From an uncultured Pedobacter sp. (GTDB lineage Bacteria; Bacteroidota; Bacteroidia; Sphingobacteriales; Sphingobacteriaceae), in NCBI RefSeq assembly GCF_946479715.1, contig NZ_CAMLHF010000213.1, forward strand, positions 1-9,137: 9,137 bases of DNA, given 5' to 3'. The notes below the pieces were generated by a model. The model ran no database searches. It saw only the letters and a program-made list of their open reading frames with translations, and was not told the DNA's origin. Of this stretch, positions 1 through 6,074 are shown piece by piece. The position numbers and the translations under genes were made by a program. How positions within the stretch are numbered: position 1 is the first letter of the stretch; each line of letters begins with the position of its first letter.

Positions 1-28
1 TGTGCAAAAATACACAACAAAGATTTAA

Positions 29-379
29 TTAAGAATTGGTTTTCTTGATTAGCACAGCTTTTCTGAAATGATAACCACAAAAGCCACTTACTGCTGCTAA
101 AAATGCACCTAACAAAGCACTTAATGCAAGTACCAATATCCATGAATTTACACCAAGCATACCCGCAACTCTTAGCGCTAAAATATTGTTGTTAGGTAGG
201 CTTTTGAATAAAGCCATTCCTGTCCATAAGAGCAGGATCGCAAAAAATGGCGACCACAGAGATATTTTTCCTGTTTTACCGATTAAGCCACATGTTGCAA
301 ATGAAATCACTACGATGATCCACCAGGGCAAAACCATTTGAAGTAGATAAGAGGCTATTAAAATTACAATAAATACCAT
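29..379 (-). CDS. Small multi-pass inner-membrane protein of unknown function
   Basis: This 116-residue protein belongs to no family I recognise. It is strongly hydrophobic. The stretches at about residues 2-15, 17-34, 42-58 and 78-100 look like three or four transmembrane helices, with short loops between them. The C-terminus is basic and polar (HFRKAVLIKKTNS), which suggests a cytoplasmic tail by the positive-inside rule. There are no catalytic motifs. The ATG lies 4 bases after the TAG stop of the upstream acylase gene on the same strand, so the two are very probably co-transcribed and translationally coupled; no separate promoter or Shine-Dalgarno sequence is visible. It could be an accessory protein for the acylase or simply a passenger gene; the sequence does not decide. 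The reading frame is trustworthy because of the coherent membrane pattern and the operon-like spacing. Function is unknown. Confidence 0.75.
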   Translation of the reverse strand: MVFIVILIASYLLQMVLPWWIIVVISFATCGLIGKTGKISLWSPFFAILLLWTGMALFKSLPNNNILALRVAGMLGVNSWILVLALSALLGAFLAAVSGFCGYHFRKAVLIKKTNS

Positions 380-383
380 GATG

Positions 384-2825
384 CTATTTTTTGGATATTT
401 TTAATTTAGAGATTATTTTGGCCGATGGATCGTCAACAGATTGCATAAAGAAAAGATCATATAGTTCTCCGTTGGCCCAGGTGTCGATCATATTGTCATA
501 GAATTTGCTTCCGGGGTTGCCCGATTGTCCACCCGGGAAAACGCCATGTCCCTTAGGTGTTTTCCCTAATTCCACCACCATTCGCCACGATGGGCCATTG
601 CTTTCGCTTAATGCGTCTATGGTCATTTTACCACCACCAATCATTAAGGTTTTAGAACCAAAGCCTGGTATTTTTGCCAGATGGGGCACATTGCTATGTT
701 TAAAGTTCGCCCATTGCCACCTCTCGCCAATAGGGCCATATTTACGTTCCAGACTATCACATGAATACTTAAAGGCTTCATTTACAAGGTCACTTAACGT
801 TTCTTTCTCTGGTGTCTTAATATTGTCGACCCATTTAGAATCTGGCTGCGTTAAAATCAGTTGTACGGTTCTATCTCTGGAAGGATAGCGCATTGGAACA
901 CCACCAATACTAAATTCATCGTCCCAGATGTTGTACTGAATACGCTTGGTCCACAGATCAAAAATACTTGCCGCAACTTCTTTTGCATCGTAGTGTTTAT
1001 TCCAGGCTGATACCAAAGAGAATCCTTCTTTTTGTGTTGCATTTAACTTGCTGCCGTCTATCAATGGTAAAATAGCCGGTAAAATATTTTGAGCATGAAT
1101 GCTGTATGTATCAGTTTGCATGGTTCTGATGCTGTCGGCAGTAGCGTTAGTCATAACCGTTAACCTATCGTTTATGCGCTTTGCCCGCTCATACGGACTA
1201 AACTCCCAGTTAATGTAATAAGGGTAAGTTTGATCGGTTGAGGATTGATTGGCCGAGCTCACAAAATTTCTTGGAGGGTTTTTAACAGTAGGGTTTTGAG
1301 AAGCAGGAATCCATCCTTGCCAATCATTTTTAGGATCAGAACCGTCCATAATAAATTTACCCTGATCTTTCCATTTTAATGGGAATTTACCATTTGCTGT
1401 AATGGCAATATCATTGTCAACCGAAGCGAATACAAAGTTTTGTGCCGGAGCGGTATAATAAGTAAGTGCTTTGCGGTAATCGTTATAATTTTTACCCCGG
1501 TTTAGTAAATAGAAAGTTTTAAGCTCATTGGATTTATCGTGAGCAATCCATCTTAATGCATTGCCAATAGGAATATTCTGAGCCTTAGAGAACTTTTCTG
1601 GTTTTTGCAGATAAACAACCGGGCCCTGATGTGTATAATAAACCGTATCAATTTCAGCTTTGCTGCCTCTTATCAGAATCTTTTCAAGTCGGGTGGTCGT
1701 ATTTTTCCACTGATTATTATACCAATAACTTTTATGCGAATTGTCTTTAAATTTGATCTCATAAAAATCCAGTACATCAGCAGCCACGTTAGTTACCCCC
1801 CATGCAATATTTTGGTTAAAGCCTATAATTACGCCGGGTGCTCCCGGTAATGATACGCCATAGCTATTTAAGCCCGGGGCGTGAAGCTGGATTTGATACC
1901 AGATAGAAGGAAGGGTTAAATCAAGATGAGGATCGTTTGCTAAAATAGGATAGCCAGATTTTGTCTTTGCTCCTGATATAGCCCAGTTATTACTTCCAAT
2001 TCCTTCTTCTTTTTGTTTGGTTTCTATATTTCCTGTTACCATTTCCTTTAATGCATCAGCAGGAGGCGTAGGTATTGGCAGCGGATTAAAATCCCATTTG
2101 GTGCCCACAGGGATAATCGGATCTTCTTTAAAAGGGTAGTCAGGAAATAAATCTTTAACCACCTCAGTGCCAAATTTCTTTCTGATATTGGTCATGTAAA
2201 ACTCGTCGGAGCCCATGGCCAGTACTGCCGACATCTGTTTTAACAACAATGCACACTTTAAAGGAGTCCAATCTTCAGGTTTAAAATCTAATAATTTATA
2301 TTCAATAGGTAGTTTGGCCTGAGTTAAGGAATGTATATAGTCGTTTATACCAGCAGTATACGCCAGTATCATTTCTTTTGATTTCGGATCGGTCATCATT
2401 CCTTCCAAAGATTTCTCGGCGCCATAAACCATACCCATCCTACGCTGATATTTATCAAGCTCTATGGCCTTTTTACCTACCACTTCAGATATGCGTCCGG
2501 CAGCAAAGCGTGTCTGGAAGTCCATTTGCCATAAACGATGCATTGCCGTTACATAGCCCTGAGCGTAGTAAACATCGTGATCGTTTTGCGCAAAAATATG
2601 GGGGATCATTCTATCGTCAAATGCTATGTCGACATTCTGATGAGCTGCTTTTAGCACTAATTTTTTGTTGGGTTTTATTGTCATCCTTTCTGCGTTTTGC
2701 CAAAAACCGGTAAAGGGATTCAGAAATTTGAGAAGGGGAGGAGTGTCACCGAATTTTGTATTGAGAGCATACGTTAAAAGTATTGGGATAACAATGCAAA
2801 TGAGGGCTTTTATTTTATTCATCAT
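384..2825 (-). CDS. Penicillin acylase family protein (Ntn-hydrolase, N-acyl amide hydrolase)
   Basis: This 813-residue protein has the full architecture of the penicillin amidase family (peptidase family S45), which cleaves amide bonds of N-acylated substrates such as beta-lactams, acyl-homoserine lactones or acyl-amino acids. Residues 6-20 form a hydrophobic signal peptide or anchor, so it should act in the periplasm. An alpha chain (to residue 277) contains the typical YAQGYVTAMHRLWQMD segment (residues 87-102). The autoproteolytic site is GIG|SNNWA, making Ser278 (codon at 1992-1994) the new N-terminal nucleophile of a 536-residue beta chain. Further family motifs are NDPHL (297-301), IGFNQNIAWGVTN (334-346) and SSANQ (523-527), where Asn526 probably forms the oxyanion hole. 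D350 and D353 fall at beta-chain positions 73 and 76, matching the calcium ligands of E. coli penicillin G acylase. The length is normal and no active-site residue is missing. Two adjacent ATG codons (2825 and 2822) could each be the start. The substrate cannot be assigned, and antibiotic degradation should not be assumed. Confidence 0.95.
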   Translation of the reverse strand: MMNKIKALICIVIPILLTYALNTKFGDTPPLLKFLNPFTGFWQNAERMTIKPNKKLVLKAAHQNVDIAFDDRMIPHIFAQNDHDVYYAQGYVTAMHRLWQMDFQTRFAAGRISEVVGKKAIELDKYQRRMGMVYGAEKSLEGMMTDPKSKEMILAYTAGINDYIHSLTQAKLPIEYKLLDFKPEDWTPLKCALLLKQMSAVLAMGSDEFYMTNIRKKFGTEVVKDLFPDYPFKEDPIIPVGTKWDFNPLPIPTPPADALKEMVTGNIETKQKEEGIGSNNWAISGAKTKSGYPILANDPHLDLTLPSIWYQIQLHAPGLNSYGVSLPGAPGVIIGFNQNIAWGVTNVAADVLDFYEIKFKDNSHKSYWYNNQWKNTTTRLEKILIRGSKAEIDTVYYTHQGPVVYLQKPEKFSKAQNIPIGNALRWIAHDKSNELKTFYLLNRGKNYNDYRKALTYYTAPAQNFVFASVDNDIAITANGKFPLKWKDQGKFIMDGSDPKNDWQGWIPASQNPTVKNPPRNFVSSANQSSTDQTYPYYINWEFSPYERAKRINDRLTVMTNATADSIRTMQTDTYSIHAQNILPAILPLIDGSKLNATQKEGFSLVSAWNKHYDAKEVAASIFDLWTKRIQYNIWDDEFSIGGVPMRYPSRDRTVQLILTQPDSKWVDNIKTPEKETLSDLVNEAFKYSCDSLERKYGPIGERWQWANFKHSNVPHLAKIPGFGSKTLMIGGGKMTIDALSESNGPSWRMVVELGKTPKGHGVFPGGQSGNPGSKFYDNMIDTWANGELYDLFFMQSVDDPSAKIISKLKISKK

Positions 2826-2904
2826 AGCTCAGTTAAAGTCACTTCTAAAACATAAATGAAAGCATTTGGTTCCTACTTCCTTTGAAATTTAAGTTGACTT
2901 TGCA

Positions 2905-2924
2905 ATTTAACATAAAAGTTAAAT
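2905..2924. repeat. Inverted repeat ATTTAAC-N6-GTTAAAT in the divergent intergenic region
   Basis: A perfect 7-bp-arm dyad (ATTTAAC, six-base spacer ATAAAA, GTTAAAT) lies about 80 bp upstream of the acylase start and about 112 bp upstream of the receptor start. There is no T-tract, so it is not a terminator. Its size and symmetry fit a binding site for a dimeric regulator, but the region is very AT-rich, so a chance dyad is quite possible. Confidence 0.35.
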
Positions 2925-2932
2925 CAATTGCA

Positions 2933-2980
2933 ATCAAAATCCGATTTTGGTAACGAAATATTCATCAAAATTGGATTTGG
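2933..2980 (+). repeat. Two imperfect direct repeats upstream of the receptor promoter (possible operators)
   Basis: Copy 1 (2933-2950) reads ATCAAAATCCGATTTTGG and copy 2 (2964-2980) reads ATCAAAATTGGATTTGG. They differ by two substitutions and a one-base deletion. Starts are 31 bp apart, close to three helical turns, so both would face the same side of the DNA. Copy 1 is also internally dyad-symmetric (CAAAAT-CCG-ATTTTG). Copy 2 overlaps the proposed -33 element of the receptor promoter. This arrangement fits a tandem operator, but the regulator is unknown and the role is inferred from position only. Confidence 0.45.
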
Positions 2981-3006
2981 AAAATTAAATTAATGTATTA
3001 TATTTA
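2977..3006 (+). promoter_or_regulatory. Bacteroidota-type -33/-7 promoter for the TonB-dependent receptor gene
   Basis: TTG at 2977-2979 (within TTTGG) is followed after exactly 19 bp by TATATTTA at 2999-3006. The known consensus for the primary sigma factor of Bacteroidota is TTTG-N19-TAnnTTTG; here only the last base of the -7 element differs. Transcription would start near 3013, leaving a leader of about 24 bases before the ATG at 3037. No Shine-Dalgarno sequence is seen, as is usual in this phylum. The -33 element overlaps one of two direct repeats, suggesting regulation by repression or by a factor bound there. Confidence 0.55.
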
Positions 3007-3036
3007 TAATAAATTAACCTTATATAAATTAACTGC

Positions 3037-5937
3037 ATGAATAAAATTTTTACTAAAGCAATCTTTGCATTTTTATTGCTATGTATTACCGGTTTGGTAG
3101 CGCAGGCTCAAAATGTAACCATTAGCGGTTCTGTTTCTGATAAAGCCACTAAGGAACCAATACCAGGTGTTGGGATTACTGTCAAAGGAACTACAATAGC
3201 CACAGCCACTAATATGAGTGGTAAATACACACTTACTGTTAAGCAAGCCGCTCCATTTACAATCGTTATTTCTTATGTTGGATATGCCTCAATTGAAAAG
3301 GAAGTTACAGGAAATACTTCGAATCTTGACTTTGAGATAGAAACTGCTACCGTTTTAGGTCAGGAGGTAGTTATCTCGGCATCCAGAACTCCGGAGCGAA
3401 TCCTGGAGTCTCCTGTGTCTGTAGAGCGGATGGGACCTGCCGTATTAAAAGAGCTTTCTGCACCTTCATTTTATGACGCCCTAACCAATATGAAAGGTGT
3501 TGAGATCAGTGCACAGAGTTTAACTTTTAAATCTATAAATACCAGAGGGTTTAATTCAAATGGAAATACCCGTTTTAATCAGCTTGTTGATGGAATGGAC
3601 AATCAGGCGCCAGGATTAAATTTCTCTGTAGGAAATATTATAGGTATTTCAGATCTTGATCTGGATAATGTAGAGTTATTGCCGGGAGCATCTTCAGCGC
3701 TATACGGTGCTGGTGGTATCAGTGGTACCATGCTTATGACCTCAAAAAGCCCTTTTGATTACCAGGGAGCAAGCTTTTCTTATAAGTCGGGAATTAATCA
3801 TGTAAATGATAACAATACCGGAAATCAGCAGTATAACCAGTTGGATGTGCGTTTGGCAAAAGCCTGGAATAATAAGTTTGCTGTAAAAGCTACTTTCTCA
3901 TTCCTTCAGGCAAAAGACTGGCAGGCAGATAACTATAGCAACTTTGATCGTACAGGGCGTACTTTTAAATCTGGTGATAGAGCCTCAGATCCTAATTATG
4001 ATGGTATAAACGTATATGGTGATGAGATCAATGCCAATCTATTAACGGTAGCAAGGAGCCTGCAAGCAGGTTTTCAAAGCCAGTCACCTGCTGGTTTTGC
4101 TGGGATGACTGCATTGATAAACACCTTCCCTAATTACAATTTCGATCAGTATGTGGCTACAATAACAGCTCCGGGTTCTCCATTTGCAGGACTTGCACCT
4201 GCCATTCCTTATCTGGGAATTGTGAAAGGAGTTAAAAACAATGCAATATCTAATCAGGATGTTTCCAGAACGGGATATAATGAAGTTAATCTCGTAGATT
4301 ATGACACAAAATCATTGAAAACTTCAGGGTCACTTCATTATCGCTTTACCCCTACAATAGAGGCTATTGCGCAAATCAACTGGGGAACAGGTACATCCGT
4401 ATATACTGGGTCTGATCGTTATTCACTTCGCAATTTTAGCATCGGACAGTATAAACTGGAGCTGAAAGGGCAGGACTTCTTTGTTAGAGGGTACACCACC
4501 CAGGAGCGTTCAGGTGATTCCTATATTTCTTCAATCCTTGGATCATTCATTAATGAAGCATATCGTCCAAGTCAGGGTCCTCCAACAAATCCTCTATCGG
4601 GATGGTATGCGCAATATGCCCTTGCTTATTCCACAGCACTACTTAAAGGAGGTTCTGACGAAGCAGCTCATGCTGCAGCTCGTGGAGTTGCAGATCAGGG
4701 TAGGCTAATGCCAGGCACCCCGCAGTTTGACGCTGTGAAAGAGAACATCATGAATAATACCATTGCATCAGGAAAAGGTGCGAAATTCGACGATAAAACC
4801 AATCTATACCATTATGAGGGTATGTATAATTTCTCAAATGCACTTAATAATGTAGTTGAATTACAGGTTGGGGGTTCATACCGGATTTACCAATTGCGTT
4901 CAGGCGGAACTATTTTTGACGACCTTAACGATAAAATTGATATAAATGAATATGGTGCATTTGCCCAGGTCGCTAAAAAAATGTTTGCTGATAAATTCAA
5001 ACTGGCTGTATCTGGCAGATATGATAAAAGCTCCAACTTTGATGGCCGTTTTACACCAAGGATATCAGGAGTGCTTACAGTAGCGCCAGACAATAATATC
5101 AGGGTCTCATACCAAACAGGTTACCGGAATCCAACTACCCAAAATCAATACATTGATTTGTCAGTAGCAGGTGGCAGACAAAGACTTATCGGTGGTATCC
5201 CAAGTATGCTGAATAAGTATAACATGCTTACAACAGATATTCCTTTTACAGACGTAAGTTATCGTGCATTCCTGGGTTCTGTAGCTGCTGGTGCTCCTAA
5301 TCCAGCTCTATTAAAACAATACAATTTTGATCCAAGAGGAGTTCGTCCTGAGAGCGTTCAGGCTTACGAAGTAGGTTATAAAGGATTGTTAGGGTCAAGG
5401 TTCCTGATAGATGCTTATGCTTATTACAATACCTATAAAAATTTCATTACAGCAGTTGATGTTTTTCAACAGAATGACGACAATTCCTTCTCTAAATTTG
5501 GAGTGCCTGTAAACGCAACAGGTAAAGTAACTTCTTATGGAGGTGCGTTAGGGTTAGATTATTTAATTGGCGGTTATAACCTAAGCGGTAACGTATCTTA
5601 CAACAAACTTGGTGATCTTCCTGCAGATTATATCAATGATTTTAACACTCCAGAAATTCGTTATAATTTAGGTCTTGGTAATAAAGAAATCATTAAAAAC
5701 TTTGGTTTTAATGTTAATTATCGCTGGCAAGATAAGTTTTACTGGAACTCATCATTTGCTTCAGGAGATGTTCCTTCCTTTAACACAATTGATGCTCAGG
5801 TTAACTTAAAAATACCTTCAGTAAAATCAATGGTTAAACTTGGAGGTTCAAACATTTTAAATAAATATTACTTTACTTCTTATGGTAACCCTTCTATAGG
5901 TGCACTTTACTACATAGGATTTACATTTAACCCATAA
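3037..5937 (+). CDS. TonB-dependent outer-membrane receptor with carboxypeptidase-regulatory-like domain
   Basis: This 966-residue protein is a ligand-gated outer-membrane transporter driven by TonB-ExbBD. A signal peptide (basic start, hydrophobic core at residues 8-20, cleavage likely after VAQA at 24) is followed by a carboxypeptidase-regulatory-like domain (about 26-103), seen from ISGSVSDKATKEPIPGVGI, the GKYTLTV strand and SYVGYA. A TonB-box-like stretch (EVVISASRTPE, 110-120) precedes the plug domain (about 120-237), with FNQLVDGMDNQAPGLNF and VELLPGASSALYG. The rest is a 22-strand-type beta-barrel ending in GALYYIGFTFNP. The plug differs from the SusC type and no SusD-like lipoprotein gene lies next to it, so this is not a classic polysaccharide-utilisation pair. 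From memory, the NQAPGLNF/LLPGASSALYG plug marks a common but poorly characterised Bacteroidota receptor group. The ligand is unknown. The gene stands alone, with its own promoter upstream and a terminator downstream. Confidence 0.95.
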   Translation: MNKIFTKAIFAFLLLCITGLVAQAQNVTISGSVSDKATKEPIPGVGITVKGTTIATATNMSGKYTLTVKQAAPFTIVISYVGYASIEKEVTGNTSNLDFEIETATVLGQEVVISASRTPERILESPVSVERMGPAVLKELSAPSFYDALTNMKGVEISAQSLTFKSINTRGFNSNGNTRFNQLVDGMDNQAPGLNFSVGNIIGISDLDLDNVELLPGASSALYGAGGISGTMLMTSKSPFDYQGASFSYKSGINHVNDNNTGNQQYNQLDVRLAKAWNNKFAVKATFSFLQAKDWQADNYSNFDRTGRTFKSGDRASDPNYDGINVYGDEINANLLTVARSLQAGFQSQSPAGFAGMTALINTFPNYNFDQYVATITAPGSPFAGLAPAIPYLGIVKGVKNNAISNQDVSRTGYNEVNLVDYDTKSLKTSGSLHYRFTPTIEAIAQINWGTGTSVYTGSDRYSLRNFSIGQYKLELKGQDFFVRGYTTQERSGDSYISSILGSFINEAYRPSQGPPTNPLSGWYAQYALAYSTALLKGGSDEAAHAAARGVADQGRLMPGTPQFDAVKENIMNNTIASGKGAKFDDKTNLYHYEGMYNFSNALNNVVELQVGGSYRIYQLRSGGTIFDDLNDKIDINEYGAFAQVAKKMFADKFKLAVSGRYDKSSNFDGRFTPRISGVLTVAPDNNIRVSYQTGYRNPTTQNQYIDLSVAGGRQRLIGGIPSMLNKYNMLTTDIPFTDVSYRAFLGSVAAGAPNPALLKQYNFDPRGVRPESVQAYEVGYKGLLGSRFLIDAYAYYNTYKNFITAVDVFQQNDDNSFSKFGVPVNATGKVTSYGGALGLDYLIGGYNLSGNVSYNKLGDLPADYINDFNTPEIRYNLGLGNKEIIKNFGFNVNYRWQDKFYWNSSFASGDVPSFNTIDAQVNLKIPSVKSMVKLGGSNILNKYYFTSYGNPSIGALYYIGFTFNP

Positions 5938-5984
5938 AATCAAATTAACACAGCTCTTCATCAATTAATTAGTTTTATAAAAGA

Positions 5985-6013
5985 GCCCTGGCAGTAATGT
6001 CAGGGCCTTTTTT
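5985..6013 (+). terminator. Rho-independent terminator after the receptor gene
   Basis: GCCCTGGCA and TGTCAGGGC form a nine-pair stem (one G-U pair) around a GTAA loop, followed by C and six T residues (6008-6013). It lies 48 bases after the receptor stop codon and isolates this gene from the GH31-glgB unit downstream. Confidence 0.9.
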
Positions 6014-6043
6014 ATGCGTATTTTTTTATATGATAATAATCCT

Positions 6044-6073
6044 TTGGTTTTAATAGAAAATTTAACACTTTAG
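6044..6073 (+). promoter_or_regulatory. Weak candidate promoter for the GH31-glgB unit
   Basis: TTG at 6044-6046 (within CTTTGG) is followed after 19 bp by CACTTTAG at 6066-6073, which matches four of six conserved positions of the Bacteroidota -7 element TAnnTTTG. A promoter is needed here because a strong terminator lies just upstream. If this one is used, transcription starts near 6080, after the ATG at 6075, which would favour translation from the ATG at 6141. The match is weak. Confidence 0.25.
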
Positions 6074-6074
6074 T

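Noticed and set aside
1..16. TGTG/CACA inverted repeat at the left edge as a terminator for the minus-strand operon
   Set aside because: The stem has only four pairs and there is no proper T-tract after it on the minus strand. The true terminator may lie outside the window.
505..888. Plus-strand open frame of 127 codons inside the acylase gene
   Set aside because: It lies wholly antisense to a well-conserved enzyme gene, has no recognisable domain or start signal, and its proline/serine/leucine-rich translation is typical of a shadow frame.
2378..2859. Plus-strand open frames (2378-2713 and 2665-2859) opposite the acylase N-terminus
   Set aside because: Both are antisense to the conserved alpha chain and signal peptide, with no domain resemblance or initiation context.
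2907..2937. Minus-strand promoter for the acylase operon (TTG at 2937-2935, 20 bp, TATGTTAA at 2914-2907)
   Set aside because: Only four of six conserved -7 positions match, and such matches are easy to find in AT-rich DNA. It would overlap the 2905-2924 dyad, but it is too weak to list as a promoter.
4059..4074. CCTGC-AA-GCAGG followed by TTTT inside the receptor gene, resembling an intragenic terminator
   Set aside because: A two-base loop cannot close without opening the stem, the T run is short, and the codons read normally through a continuous receptor protein.
3037..5937. Receptor as SusC partner of a starch-utilisation system with the GH31 gene
   Set aside because: No SusD gene is adjacent, the plug motif is not SusC-like, a strong terminator separates the units, and the GH31 enzyme lacks a signal peptide.
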